64,000 nt of DNA from Halichondria panicea (GCF_963675165.1 NC_087386.1:1600931-1664930); one strand, 5' to 3'. Counted from the first letter of the stretch, positions 1 to 13,527 are shown. A program made the numbers and translations. The notes: generated from the letters alone by a model not told the origin.

Positions 1-3000
1 AAAACAAACGATGAAGTTTCAAACGGTTTTGTTGTGCCAAGTAGCGAAGAATTTGTGTTGACTAGTACACCTCCTGTGTTGCATCAATCGTCAGAGCCAG
101 TCAACATCACAGCCTCTCAAGACACTTTGAACCATTCGACCAGCTCTTTATTGAACAACAGTCAAGAAGATTTCACGAGTGCCTCTCCCGTTAGGCTTCT
201 CCCACCCACCCCCAGTTTAATGTCCGCTGTTGTCATGCCGATTAGTGATGCACAATCTCAACCACAATCAGTAGGTGATGAAGGAAATGGTTCGTTAAAA
301 GACTGGGAAATTATCAACAATGCTCCTACAGATATTCAGCCTGTTCTCGAATCCAAGGCTGTTGATCATACCTCTCTCACCAGCCAGGCTAGCAGGGAGA
401 CTATTACTACTGGACCACCCCCACTAGGCCCACCACCCTCACAAGGTCCACCATCCTCACAAGGTCCACCATCCTCACAAGGTCCACCGCCCTCACATGG
501 TCTACCACCGTCATATGGTCCACCATCCTCACAAGGTCCACCATCCTCACAAGGTCCACCGCCCTCACATGGTCTACCACCGTCATATGGTCCACCACCC
601 TCACAAGATCCACCACCCTCACAAGGTCCACCGCCCCCACAAGGCCCACTACCACCACAACAAATTATCATGGCTCCACGATCTTCTCTAGAAAGTAAGT
701 GCATTTTCAATGTATTTTTCAGGGCACAGTGAAATCTGTAGGCAAACCAATAGTTACCTGTAGTACTGTCTGCTTGCTTAATATGCTGTATACATGTCCT
801 TGTCTACCTGTTGAATCTCTGCATTGATATCTGCTCTTTATATTTTCCTTTTCCCAGGTGCCCTCCCACAGGGACTTCCCCCTACGACTGTCTACGAGAA
901 CACTGTAATGTACACACAACCGATGTCTGTCCGTCCCACCATTATGAACACTACTGATGTCAACTATCATCCGGTTTATGTTCAACCCTTGACTACTAAT
1001 ACTCAGCCAATGCCCCCCAGTGGTGGACCCCCTGCAAACATTACTCAACCAATGCCCCCCAGTGGAGGACCCCCTGCAAATATTACTCAGCAAATGCCCC
1101 CCAGTGGACCGCCTGCAAATATTACTCAGCAAATGCCTCCCAGTGGACCTCCTGCAAACTTTACACAGCCAATGCCCCCCAGTGGTGGACCCCCTGCAAA
1201 CATTACACAGCCAATGCCCCCCAGTGGTGGACCCCCTGCAAACATTACACAGCCAATGCCTCCCAGTGGTGGACCCCCTGCAAACTTTACACAGCCAATG
1301 CCTCCCAGTGGTGGACCCCCTGCAAACATTACACAGCCAATGCCCCCCAGTGGTGGACCCCCTGCAAACATCACACAGCCAATGCCTCCCAGTGGTGGAC
1401 CCCCTGCAAACATTACTCAACCAATGCCCCCCAGTGGACCACCCCCTGCACAGGCGCTACCGCCCCCCAGTGGAGTCGTAAATGAGAACATTGTTCAGCC
1501 AAATAGTACGCTATTTCAACCAACAGTTCAAACCCGACCTGCTGTTCCATCTCAACCATCTCAACCTGCCACCCTTCAACCACCACTAGCTGCTGCACAA
1601 TCTTACTCAGATCCTGCCTTTCCTAGGACAGCTGGAGAGGTTATTGCACCTGTTCAATATTCTACTGTTGGTGTTACTCAAAGTGTGCCGCACATGTCAC
1701 TACCTCCACCACCCTCACAACAAGCACAGGCTCCACCGCCCACACATCAAGAACCACCCTCACACTACTCACACCCCCCACACAGGGACGACTATCGACC
1801 TCCACACGAACCCAGCCGAGATCAATATGCCTATCCTGAAGAAGACTATAATCGCCGTTACTATGACAATTATGACAGAGGAGGAGGGCGTTATCCTGAC
1901 GATCGCTATCGGCAACCCTCGGACTATTATCCTCCTCAGTCACATGACTCGAGGTACTATCGACCACGCCCACCTAGCAGGAACCCATATCCCGATCACC
2001 ATGGCGATCCGTATCGACGTCCGTATGACCATCATGACAGATACTACAGACCACAACCCCAAGATAGCAGATACCCGCAGTACCAACAAACTGAACCCTA
2101 TGACCCCTATTATGGTAGCGGGTACGAAGATGGTTACTATAACAACGACCCCTATTACCGGAGCGAATATGCAGAATCTGATTACAACCAATCAGTTCAC
2201 CATGGCGACCAATATGAGTCCTACAATGATGGCTACCCACAAACACAGGACGCCACAAACCAGAGTGAATTTAACCCCGTTGAAACCACTCAGAGCGAAT
2301 TAAACCCTGCAGAAACTTCGGTTATTCCAGGACAAATGAGCTATTTTGAAGAAGGGCAAACATTTATCAACTCTCCGCAAGCTAGACCTCCAGCAGGGGG
2401 CAGAGAGGCGTACACTGAGGGATACAACCCGCAGTACGAGGGGTATGCTGAAAGATATGACCCCCAGTACGCCAGTTATCTGGAAGGATACGACAACACT
2501 GATCAGGGTACTGAGCAACCGTGGGAAGCTGTACAAACCACACCCCCTCCCACCCCTCGTCAAACACCAGAGGTTTTTGTTCATCCGCATGTACGAGCCT
2601 CGTTTGGATTTGGAGGTCAACTTGTCACGATACTGCCAAAGAAACACTCACACTTAATCGAAATTTCCCTTGTGAAGGATTTGATGCAGGATGATGATAC
2701 AGAGAGTAAAACACTTGACGAATGTGTGAAAGCTTTCCCTGGGCCTTTCCTACCAGGCAGTACATCCAAGAGCACAGTGGTGCAGTACGCATGTAAGGAA
2801 ATGAAGAAAGTGCAAGAAAAAGTGACTAATTTTGTTGGTGATAGTCTGGGTTTGAAGAAACTTGAAGATGAAGCTCTTTTATGGGAATTTCTATTATTGC
2901 TTTGCCGACAAAATGGAGTCATTCTACCCACGGATATTTCTGACTTGCTGGTTAGGGACTCCCCCCTTTCGGTCAACTCCTCCCTCCATCTCGGCACAGG

Positions 3001-5081
3001 TGACAGAGAAGAAGCGTTGTCATCTTTGAGAGATCTCCTCTTAGCCGGTCAAAGAAAGGATGCCCTGGAATTGGCGTGCTCGAGATGTCTATGGGGTCAT
3101 GCATTAATGCTGGCGGACGAACAAAGTCGGAATTATGTCGTGAATCGGTTCACAGCCAGTCTCTCGTCACTGGACCCGCTCGGGACATTCTATACTCTGT
3201 TGCTAGGCCGAATGCCATCAGCTGTCAAAGTGGATGGCTTACAACGAGCTGGAGACTGGAGGCAACACCTTGCTATGATACTAGCCAATCGACAGTCTCA
3301 ACTCGATACCAATGCCATTGTCAGTATGGGCGATACTCTGTTGAATAGAGATAGATTACACGCTGCTCATTTGTGCTATTTTCTCGGTGACGTACGTTTT
3401 GGATGCTATGGCGACCAGAGTTCAAAGTACACTCTCCTCGGCGTGGATGCGTCTAACACACATGCTACAGTGTACCCTAATCCACAAAATCTCAGAAAAA
3501 TGGAAGTTTTTGAATACGCAATGAGTTTGAGCAAAAAAGATTTCTCTCTTCCTGGATTCCAAATGTACAAATTTCTATTCGCGTTGAAACTGTTGGAAGT
3601 CGGCTACACCGCTCAGGCGTTGAGATATTGTGAGCAGATTGGCACTTCCGTTGCCAAGGGGCCCAAACAGTACACACCTGTATTTCTCAACTCTTTAGTC
3701 GACGTCTCTGTAAAACTGCATCACCTGACAAGCCCGTACAGCGTTGTGGAAAACGAGCTTCCATCGTGGCTAGCTAATCTCGATGTGTGTGTGAGAGAGA
3801 TTGCTTCATCTGATTACACACCGCACGTTTTCAGTCCGAGCCCCGCCTTTAGTTCGGTGAGTCAAACATACGGTCAGCAAAACTCGGGGCAAGTGTTTTT
3901 CGGGAACCAGAACCAATTTCTCACCCTGCCGACGATGGGTGGAGGTGCTAAAGAAAGTGAAGAAGTTCCAACGTCAGAAGTTGGCCATATACAACCACCC
4001 CCTCCCACTCAGGAAGTAGAGATGGTCAACACTGAGGTAGCACAGGTAGTGCAGGAAGATCTGCAGCCAGCTGGTGTGGTACAGAGTGAGCACGGTGTAC
4101 TGGCCACGCCCACCTCGTGGGAGGGTGTGGCCTACAACAATGGGATGCAGCAAGAGGATACTTTGGCAGGTGAGTGCATGGATTATCTTGACTGTTTAGT
4201 TACTATAGATAGTGAAGCTCCCCCTACCTGTGTGCATGTGTGCCTCTAGTATACATATGTACAATCTTGGCTTTAGCAGTAAGGGTAGTAATTTTTAGTG
4301 AAGTTTCTCGTTCATGTGTACCTTGTATTGGTAGATTCTTGTCCTTGCCCCACCATACTGGATGATAGCTATGTATACCATGCACTCCTGATACTTTTTA
4401 ATAAAATCAATGTGCAATCTCTGTGCCTGCATTTATTTTTCATTTGACTGTACAACATACATGTGGTTATCATGTGACACTACCTCTCTACCCTCTACAC
4501 ACACATCTCTTCAGCTTATTCCCAGACCTCGCTGCCTCAACAAGAGATCCCACAAACCTCACAGATGCCCTTTGACCCTACTGTTGCCCCTCAGTCAATG
4601 TACTTTGCACCCAATAGCAACCAACCGTTGGCTTACATCCCCTCCGAAGCTCCAACCTTTGACCCTAACAACTATGTGCCTACCACTTCTACACAGATGA
4701 CGTACGAATCAACGGGTACAGAGCAAATGACCTTTGAGCCATCGCAGACAACCTCTGAACCCAATAACTATCCTCCGATGACCTTTAACCCCACCGAAGC
4801 CCCACCCCCTGCTCAGCCGCACTGGGCTAATCAACCTGTGGAAGGTGGGGGACTGACCCTTGGACAAGGACACCAAGAGCCTGTCGAATCACATGACAGC
4901 CAGGGAACCAAGGAGGTAAACAAAGAGGAAAAGAAAAAAAAAGAGACGAAAGGTAGTAAAGTAGATTTGTAATACACGTAGTCCTTGCATAGAAATTGAA
5001 TATGGAAATTTCCTAGTACTGTACTTGGGTATCTACTCCAAATTTGCTTTTTATGATTTATGGCTTCCTGCTACCCTCCAA

Positions 5082-5163
<82 letters not shown>

Positions 5164-7847
5164 CCGCCCAAGAAGTCTGGTGGCGGTGGTGGTAGTGGTT
5201 GGGGCTTCTGGAAGTATATCCTACCCCAGATGAAGAACCAGGCTCACCTCCCTGACGACAAGGACAAGAGTGTGAGTATTTCTAGTGGCTTGGCAGCTAA
5301 CTAGTGTGCATAATTTCGAGTGAAAAAAGTGGCAAGGAAATTAGGAATACAAAATTATTAGTAGTTTTCAAAATGGTCCTTGCAATCATAACTTTAGTCA
5401 ATAATTATGTTGTCTCTGTACAGATCATGTGGGACGATAAACTCAAGAAATGGGTGGACTCTACCGGAGATGCTGAGGTCAGCAAATACAAAAATAAAAA
5501 TAATGTATAAATACAGATTGTCTTCGTTGAGAGGTTTTTGTCTAGTATGATTGTCTACATTCCTGTTTAGTATATAATTATATGTCTACTGTTTACGTTC
5601 TCTCCCTCCCCCCTCACAGGAGGAAGCCCCGCCCCCTCCTCCACCGTCTGACTCTCAACTGATGGGCTCCACATCCATCACACCATCACAGCCCGAGAGC
5701 ATGAGTGGGAGTGTGGGCGTGGCCACTGAGGGGGGAGCCCCTACCTCCAACCAGTCCAACCAGTACTCTAGACTAGTAAGCAACCTTCTGTCAATGTGTG
5801 AACTTAAGTATTGCCACGTTTGCCGTACAGCTGCTAGTACAACTGTGTGATGTGTGCAATAATTATGTGTCCCCCCGTGTACTGCTACAATGTACATACG
5901 TGTACATGTGATCTGGACAGTACAATTAGGCAGCATACACTGTACTTCCCATGTGTATTGTGTAATCTACATACATATGTAAGCTATGTTGCTCCGTCTG
6001 GTTTATTGCTAGGGTTTTAAACGTGGTCGTCTTGGAGCACGCTCGAAGTACGTGGATGTCCTTAACCCTGATGGCACTGCTAAGAGTGGCTCCCTACCTC
6101 CCCCCGGCCCACTGGGTGCCCCCTTAATGTTAGGGGGGCAGTTCCCGGGAACCTTCTTCGTTCCACAGCAACCCACTGAAGGTGTGAAATTGTTGCAGTA
6201 CAAATATTTTTATTGGCAGTAGTTTGTGTATTAAAAATATTGTTTTTTTTCTCTCAGACTCTACCAGTTCGGATCAGCCGTCGTCCAGGGAGACACCACA
6301 GCAACCAAATACAGAGCAGCCGCCCACCAGTCACCATGACAACCATCCAATGCCGACAAGTCACCATGGCAACCAGGCAATGGAGCACAGAGAGGTCATT
6401 CAACAGCCAACCTCCGAGGCACCGCACAACAGTCATCAGTACACTACTACACAGACAGGGCCGACGCCATCAACCCAACATTATGAAGAACAAGTATACT
6501 CAATAGGGGCGCAGCAGTTAGGTAGCGACCACCCCCCACAGCCACCGATGGGGGCACAGCAACTGCATAGTGACCACCCCCCACAGTTGGCAATGGGGGC
6601 ACATAGTGATAACCCCCCACAGCCACCAATGGGGTCACAGCAGCTCCATAGCGACCACCCCCCACAGCCACAAGATAGAGCTCAACAGCAGTACTACCAG
6701 CAAGGCTTTCAGGACCAGCAGTACCAGCACCAGCAGCTACAACAACCTGTGAGGTGAGTATCATGGAGGGGTACCTTCTTAGATAAGCATCTCAGTTACA
6801 GGCAGCATACATAATTATATTTCTCCTCAAAAATGATGTGCTGTATTTTAATTTGAGAGCAGTGATGTCCCCAGAATTTGCAAAGTGATGGCTTCAATCT
6901 CAATTCAACACACACACTTAATTTGCTCTTTTATCTGGTGAACTAATTAAGCCTAAGATATATTATGTTTATTTTTGTCTAGAGGTGGTTAATACCAGCC
7001 ACCACTGACCAGTGTGTGTACAATGTATCTTATCTCTTGTGCCTAATAATTATCATTGCAGAGCCCCTTCTTCCAACGAGCCACTCCCACAGCAGCAGCA
7101 GGGCACAGGTGACTCCACTCCACAAGTAAGTTACTGTGAAGAATGGCCATTGCTACATGTATGTAACCATTACCCACTCTCTGTAGTTTTTCAATCCGAG
7201 TGCTTTTGCTCCGGTCGGTGGGTTTCCAGTGGGACCGGCTGGGTCAAAGGTCGAACAGCAGGACGATTCAGTGAGTTTCTACAATTGCAATTATCTGCAT
7301 TTGAAGTATATGTAGTTTAGTTCAATCTTTGTGTTTTACTGACACCCCCCCACACACACACACACCCCACACACACACACTCACCCCCACCCCCCCCCCC
7401 ACACACACACACTAGATGTCCACAGTGAGCATGATGAGTGAGACGTCTCAGGAGGTCAGCAGATACATGGGCAAACAGGTGAATCAATGAGCAGCTGCAC
7501 TTTGCATGGGAGTACCATTAATCACATGTACGTAGCTCCCGTTCTTTGATGGCAAAAAGTGGAGGAAAACGTTCAGTTATGCAGCTGAGCAGTATTAGTT
7601 CTAGATGTTATGATTATTGTTTGCCTATTACGTAATTTAAATTATACTAAATTGTGATGTACCATGTTTATTGGCTCCATTTTATCCTCCTCTCCCCTTG
7701 TAGACTACCACTTCGTCTGCCGGCTACAACCGACTAAGACAAGGGATCCGTGGTCCGAGGGGATACCCCTCTGTCAAACAAGCCCCACCCACTTCCAGGC
7801 AGCCGCCAGGACAAGCCCCACCCCAAATGGGTGGACAATGGCAATAG
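1..7847 (+). CDS. SEC16: SEC16, COPII coat scaffold of ER exit sites (5' partial)
   Basis: Scaffold that organises ER exit sites and binds Sec13/Sec23/Sec24 on the ER membrane. Exons read: 1-694, 858-4169, 4515-4952, 5162-5271, 5424-5477, 5620-5775, 6013-6181, 6258-6753, 7062-7125, 7187-7270, 7416-7478, 7704-7847. All junctions are GT-AG and phases agree, giving 1927 residues. The N-terminal half is low-complexity and rich in P, Q, Y and R. The central conserved and ancestral coatomer element (ACE1) region lies in exon 2 at about 2570-3790 (ASFGFGGQLVT, then an alpha-solenoid with LLLAGQRKDALELA and WGHALMLAD). The C-terminal conserved motif crosses exons 4-6 (GWGFWKYILP, AHLPDDKDKS, MWDDKLKKWVD, then a proline run), followed by KYVDVLNP. 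The 5' end lies off the window; frame 1 is open from base 1. Family assignment is firm. Confidence 0.95.
424..660 (+). repeat. 18-bp coding tandem repeat in SEC16
   Basis: Imperfect 18-bp units encode G-P-P-[SP]-[SQ]-[QH] repeats, about 13 copies, with a larger duplicated block (the 'HGLPPSYGPP' segment occurs twice). This is a disordered Pro/Ser/Gln linker just before the exon 1 donor at 694/695. Confidence 0.9.
1009..1452 (+). repeat. 39/42-bp coding tandem repeat in SEC16
   Basis: Eleven copies of a 13-14 residue unit with consensus TQPMPPSGGPPANI. The variants are the shorter SGPP form in units 3 and 4, and F for I at three or so unit ends. Synonymous differences are few, so the array is recent or homogenised. 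All other frames also stay open here, which explains long antisense reading frames over the same bases. Confidence 0.92.
5082..5160. repeat. (CA)n microsatellite in SEC16 intron 3
   Basis: Almost pure CA dinucleotides, with one CG interruption, running directly into the AG acceptor of exon 4 at 5160-5161. It takes the place of a normal polypyrimidine tract. Confidence 0.95.
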
Positions 7848-8235
7848 ATTGATTTTATTAGAGACAATTATTACTTCTATTTCATATTTCACTGTTTTGT
7901 GGTATAATCATTATTGTGTTGGAAATTATTGTACTTCATTTTTGTTGCGAAATTCTTTAGTTGCATGGATTGCATGACGTTACTGTCATGCAAAATGACG
8001 GTATAATTGAATAAGGGGAACATTTATAGGAATCAGTGGTTGTGTACAGTAACTATAGATTACTAACTTATTATTGCTTCGATCTGCGTTTTACTTATTA
8101 AATGGTAAAGTCATTCGCTATAATTATAGCTGTTAATTTAAAATTATACACATGCATAATTAAGCTTATCATGGTAAAAAAAACTTCTATATAGATCTAC
8201 ACACAGTATTAAACAGTCAGTTGGTGGATGCATGT
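7848..8235. other. Intergenic space between convergent SEC16 and sulfatase
   Basis: AT-rich sequence that should hold both 3' UTRs. AATAAG at about 8009 and ATTAAA at about 8097 are possible weak poly(A) signals for SEC16. I see no further gene or repeat. Confidence 0.6.
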
Positions 8236-9765
8236 TCACCCAGGATAGTTAGGTGAGTAGACTTGTGTCTTCTCTCTCCTCTGCAGTACTCCATCTTTCA
8301 CCCACTCCTCTCCCCTGCCTTCTTTCTCAAACTGTGCAACCATTCTTCCTCTCCATTTCAACAGAGTGGACTTCCATTGTGGATCAGAGCCAAGGTTAGT
8401 TAGCTCCATGTGGTCCTTGGACAAATCAAACAACTGCTCGTCTGGATAATACGCTCGAAATATGTATTTTATTTGTCCGTCAGTAAGCGCATTCCAATGA
8501 ATAGTCTCGTTATAAACGACAGCATGTTCTAGATCGATAAATTCTCGCCAATTCGGAGTAGATTTCTCGAGAGTTAAAAGTAAAGAGCTTCCATTAATTG
8601 TCTCGGGTATGTTCACGCCTGCAACGTCTAGAAAAGTTGGTAGAATGTCTCGAAGCTCAGTCACCACGTCGAGTGCAGTGCCTCGTTTGATAGACACTTT
8701 AGTATCCATGGAGGGTGGCCAACTTAGCAACATTGGCACATGAGCCGATCCATAATAGGGGTACCCTTTGCGCCAGAGGTAATGGTCTCCCATCATATCA
8801 CCATGATCGGCTGTGAAGAAGACAAAAGTGTTGTTTCTTAGTCCCTTTCTGTCCAAAGTTTGTAAAATTTTTCCAATCCATTCGTCGACGAAACCAGCGC
8901 TGGCGTAGTAGGCTTGTCGTGATCGCTTGACCTCATCCAATCCGATGTCTCCATTCCACATTGGAGGGGGTGGTTCATCGTATGTTTGAGCATATTCCTT
9001 GTCCCAAGTATTTCCGACATACGGTGGAGGCATGTCATCTCTGTTGAATTTTTCCATCCATCTTTCCGGAGGATCGTAGGGGCTATGAGGTCGATGGAAG
9101 GACACTTTCAGGAAGAACGGATCTGTACGATTGTATGACTCAATAAAAGATGTGGCTCCTCTACCAACCCAGGCCGTTGGGTGGTAGTACTCAGGTAGTG
9201 CATAAGCAGCCCCTCTGTAGTCGTTAAATCCCAGTCCAGTTGCCATGGGGTTCACACCCGGCTGCTCCGTTGTAAGCCATCGATCGTAATTGTCCAGTTC
9301 ATTCTCAAGACCATCGTAGAGATCTGTTTGATGATAGCCGTGGTCGATTCCATCGTTAGCGGTACTATTCCAACCAAAATGATCCTTGCCAATAGAGCAA
9401 GTGTAGTAACCACCATCACACAAAGCTCTTGGCATTTCAAAATTGTATCGATTGGCTACTTGTCCATAGCCCAGCATTCCATGATACCATGGAGACAGAC
9501 CTGTGAGGATGGCTGCTCTAGCTGGAGTGCAAGTTGGGGTAGTGCTGAAGGCGTTTGTGTAACGTACACCCTCTGTAGCAAGCTGGTCGAGGTTAGGAGT
9601 CTTGGAGAGTTTGTTTCCAGTACATGACAATAGATCTGCTCTCATTTGGTCTGCCATTAGAAATAGAATGTTGGGTGGTTGAGAGCTTGTCCTTTGTCCC
9701 GTAGAAGTAGCAACACAGCTAAAGATCAGCACCAGAAGAAAGAGTTTGCCGTTCATTTTGACCAT
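8236..9765 (-). CDS. Secreted formylglycine-dependent sulfatase, intronless
   Basis: Hydrolyses sulfate esters, probably outside the cell or in the endomembrane system; the substrate cannot be told. I chose the ATG at 9765 (509 residues): the reading frame extends to a GTG at 9807, but a TATA box at 9825-9831 puts transcription start near there, and the ATG begins a clean signal peptide (MNGKLFLLVLIFSCVATSTG). Family hallmarks are NILFLMADQ near the N-terminus (metal ligands), C-T-P-A-R at residues 79-83 (the C-x-P-x-R site converted to formylglycine), GKDHFGW, FHRPHSPYDPP, and TADHGDMMGDH with metal-binding Asp/His. Length fits the family. It has no introns, unlike every other long gene here. 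Confidence 0.93.
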   Translation of the reverse strand: MVKMNGKLFLLVLIFSCVATSTGQRTSSQPPNILFLMADQMRADLLSCTGNKLSKTPNLDQLATEGVRYTNAFSTTPTCTPARAAILTGLSPWYHGMLGYGQVANRYNFEMPRALCDGGYYTCSIGKDHFGWNSTANDGIDHGYHQTDLYDGLENELDNYDRWLTTEQPGVNPMATGLGFNDYRGAAYALPEYYHPTAWVGRGATSFIESYNRTDPFFLKVSFHRPHSPYDPPERWMEKFNRDDMPPPYVGNTWDKEYAQTYDEPPPPMWNGDIGLDEVKRSRQAYYASAGFVDEWIGKILQTLDRKGLRNNTFVFFTADHGDMMGDHYLWRKGYPYYGSAHVPMLLSWPPSMDTKVSIKRGTALDVVTELRDILPTFLDVAGVNIPETINGSSLLLTLEKSTPNWREFIDLEHAVVYNETIHWNALTDGQIKYIFRAYYPDEQLFDLSKDHMELTNLGSDPQWKSTLLKWRGRMVAQFEKEGRGEEWVKDGVLQRREKTQVYSPNYPG

Positions 9766-9824
9766 CTTGTTTGGTGTTGAGCAGCCACTCCCACGCGTTT
9801 TTTGCACAAGGCAGCCCCTCCCAC

Positions 9825-9831
9825 CTTTATA
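9825..9831 (-). promoter_or_regulatory. TATA box of the sulfatase gene
   Basis: TATAAAG on the minus strand, 60 bp upstream of the chosen ATG. Placing transcription start about 30 bp downstream leaves the upstream GTG at the transcript edge, which supports the ATG at 9765. Confidence 0.6.
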
Positions 9832-9847
9832 CTTTACTATTTCACAC

Positions 9848-10314
9848 TAACTTTTTAACTAGAGATATTTAATCCCTAAAGGCTTTCCGTCTGCAGTCTA
9901 GTCACGGTAAGTCTGCTATTATTTGTCTAGACACCCTCTGACTATTGTTAATGCTACTACAGGCTCTGACAAGCATTGTGTTGAGGTGCAGAGTACTGAC
10001 AACCAGTGCATGCAGACTCAATGCATGAAGTACCAAACTATTGTCGGCTACAAAAGCACCAGTACACTGGCATCACTGCTCTTCTTCCTCCATAGTTCAT
10101 CTCCAGGGATAGCCGTAGGAAGGTGCTCAATATTACATGCTAATACTGATGGTGTTACGGCACTTTGTAAGAGCTCATTACACAAGAATTTGTGTTGTTT
10201 TATTGCTCCCAGTTGTGGTTACAAGAATCCTTAGCTAACAATAGTGGAGGGGGGGCTTGTATAAACTGAACATCTGGCAGTAGGCTCAATTGATACGTGT
10301 CGTACATAGCCAAG
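9848..10314. other. Gene-poor stretch; upstream region of the 13710 receptor before the LTR insertion
   Basis: No convincing exon. Before the LTR element arrived, this stretch lay directly upstream of the receptor start codon now at 13710, so it probably holds that gene's original promoter and 5' leader. The ending AGATG (10315-10319) is one copy of the target duplication. Confidence 0.55.
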
Positions 10315-10319
10315 AGATG

Positions 10320-10499
10320 TGTCGTGTATTGACTTAGTTAGTTCAAGCACGATAAGTAATAACAATCATTCAGAATTACTTGCACAAAGAGACTGATATT
10401 AATGACAAAACTCAAGTATAAATACAGCAACACAGGAAGTAAATGATGACGTCACAATACATAAATTATACAATAAGAACAAATACTCAGTACACTACA
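10320..10499 (-). repeat. Left LTR (3' LTR of the element)
   Basis: 180 bp, reads the same as 13528-13707. Preceded by AGATG (10315-10319), the same five bases that follow the other LTR. Confidence 0.95.
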
Positions 10500-13400
10500 T
10501 TCCTTCCCCCTTACATTGAAGGTCTATCAACTAAATGTCACAGTTTTAACTTATAAGTCCATTATACGAACGAGGGGTCATACCGGGCTAAAACCTTCGT
10601 TCGGACAATTCCTTGGTGTCCCTCGTGTAATTGTGTGAGGACTGCTTCTTGGCACGGCTTTGGAACTATGACCCTGGATCCCCACAACAAACATCCTTCG
10701 AAGGTCGATAATTCATTCTTCTTGTCAAAATACGCTCTCAGCTGTGGTTGACCGGGGATAGTTGCTCTAGGCCAGCCCTGATTCACATATTGTGATATCA
10801 TGGAGAGCACCGGGTCCTTCCGTGTGGCTTCAGCGATTTGTTCCGCGGACACAGGAGAGTTTTCGAGATGCGTTGCCAATAATACTAATTCAGTTGGTTT
10901 GAGATGTTTCTTGGGTTGCTTGGCCCGTGGCAAGCGTGACAATGCATCAGCGTTTGCATGAGCTGTAGTGTTCCGGAAAGTGAGCATATATTCGAACATC
11001 GACAAATAGAGTGACCACCTTTTTACTCTGGCTGATGCTTGGGGTGATGTAGACTTGCACTCACTCAGTAGTCCCAACAGAGGTTTGTGGTCTGTGATCA
11101 GTGTGAAGGGGTGCCCAAACAAGTAGGAATAGAACTTCTTGACTCCAAAGACGAGGGCTAGCCCTTCCTTCTCTAGCTGAGCATAGTTCTTTTCAGCATC
11201 GTTCAAGGTCCTCGAGACGTATCCAACTGGTCGTTCGGAACCATCTGGCATCGTATGGGCGAGTACTGCCCCAATACCGTACTGAGAGGCATCACATGCC
11301 AACACAATCGGCAGTGTTGGGTCGAACCGAACTAATAGGTTTGAGGAGGTTAGCAACTGTTTGGACTTTTGGAACGCTTCTTCTTGGTCTGTAGACCAAT
11401 TCCACGTTGTGCTCTTTTTCAACAGGGTGTATAGCGGTGCTAGAGTAGTGGACAGGTTCCCCATAAATTTTCCGTAATAGGTTAGCAATCCTAAATAGGA
11501 CTTGAGCTCTGTCACGTTCTTCGGTTTTGGTGCCTCTTGGATAGCCTTCATCTTGCTCGGCATAGGGTGTAACCCTTTCTCATCCACAACATGTCCAAGG
11601 AAAACAACTTGCGGCTCCATGAAGTGGCATTTGGTCTTTTTAGCTCGCAGTCCAGCTTCGGTAAGTCTTCTCAGCACCTCTTCTAACGAGTTCAAATGCT
11701 CGACATTGGTTTGGCCTGTGATCAGAATGTCATCCATATACACGACAACACCTGGAATGCCACGGAGCATCTGCTCCATTGCCCTTTGGAAGAGGCCTGG
11801 TGCAGAGCTGACACCATAAGGCAAGCGAGTGTACCTAAATAAGCCTCTGTGAGTGTTGATCACTACGTACTTCCGAGATTGAGCGTCCAGCTTCATTTGT
11901 AGGTACGCCTGTTTAAGATCAATGGTAGAAAATGTTTTTCCTTTCACTAAACCGGCAAACAGATCTTCTACCCTCGGTATTGGGTAACGGTTCAGTTTCG
12001 ATACTGAATTCACAGTTGTTCGGAAATCGCCACAAATTCGGATAGTTTTCTTGTCGGCCTTCAATACTGCCACTATGGGTGCTGCCCAGTCGGAGTACTC
12101 AACGGGCTCCAGTGTGCCCTCAGCAACTAAGCGGTCTAGTTCATCTTCAACCCCTTTTCTTTTAGAATAAGGTATGGTCCTGGCTTTGTTGTAACGAGGC
12201 TGGGCATTTGGATTGATTTCTAAATGGGCTTCATACCCCTTGAAGGTGCCTTGGCCATCTTCAAATATCTCACTGTACTTCTCTAGTACCTTGGGCAACC
12301 CAGCAGGCTCAGTATAATAGATAGACTGCCAATCCAACCTAATAGCCTTCAACCAATTCCTACCAAGCAATGTGGGACCATTTCCCTTGACAACAATCAG
12401 TGGTAAGTCAGCGGTTTGACCTCCATATTCAACCTTAACCACAACACTACCAACAACAGAGATAGGTTCTCCCAAGTAAGTCTGTAGTCTGACCTCAGAT
12501 TGTACTAGTGGGTGTTTGGGGAACAACTTAGAGTAATCAGCTTCTCCCATGAGGCTAACAGAGGCACCTGTATCTACTTCAAAATCTAGGTCTACCCCAC
12601 TCACAGACATTGTTACTCTGATGGGTGGTGACCTTTCTCTCCTCTTGACTTGAGAGATATCAGCCACCATCTTGATGTAGTCTTCGGCATCTTCACTCTC
12701 TGAAGTAGTTTCTTCCTCTAGGTATCGAACGTTCTTTCTTGAGTGCTTGGGCCTCCATGCCTCTGCCTGCTGTAGTCGATTTCTACACACTCGAGCAATG
12801 TGGCCTTTCTTTTTGCAAAAGTTGCAATATTTGTCTTTAAACCGACATGTAGTCGGTAAATGTCCCTCAGTACCACAGCGTGAACATTGTGTCAGTTTAT
12901 TGGCTGTCTGAGTCTCTTGTCTCTCCCTGCCAATCTGAAATACTGGCTCTGTCTTGATAGGGACAGGCTTCATCTCCCTTAGGTTAGCGTCTGACGTCTC
13001 CACACTCTGGGAAATCTCTACTGCTCTCTGGTAAGTCAATGCTCGCTCTCCCAGGAGTCTTTTCTGTGTTGCCTCATTGTTGATTCCGCCGACTATTCGG
13101 TCTCTCAACGCTGCATTCAATGATGCTCCAAAGTTGCAATATTCTGTCAGCTTCCTCAACTCAGCTATGAACGCTGACACTGACTCTCCTGGTTGTCTTG
13201 ATCTGCCATAGAATCTGAACCTTTGGATCACTTCTGATGGCGGTGGACTGAAGTGACTCGTCAGTACTGCCGTCAACTCCTCGAACGTCTTAGTGGAAGG
13301 TTTGTCTGGTGAGAGAAGGCTTCGCAGGATGTTGTAGGTACGCTTTCCCACCACGGACAAAAACACAGATCGTCTCTTCTCGGCCATACCCTCTCCTACC

Positions 13401-13527
13401 ATCTCATTTGCTACGAACATCTCTTCCATTCTTTCTGCATACTGCGGCCAATCGTCTGCCTCAGGCTCGAAAGCCTCTATGTGCCCCATCAGCGTAGTTG
13501 CCATGATCCGTTAGTCCTCGTCGCCAC

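Noticed and set aside
719-1420. 233-residue antisense frame with CRGSTTG repeats opposite SEC16
   Set aside because: It is the reverse reading of the 42-bp coding repeat, whose length keeps all frames open; the SEC16 frame matches a known protein on both sides.
9923-10234. 103-residue frame between the sulfatase and the LTR element
   Set aside because: Low complexity match to nothing, begins with a non-ATG codon, no splice partners; probably promoter or leader sequence.
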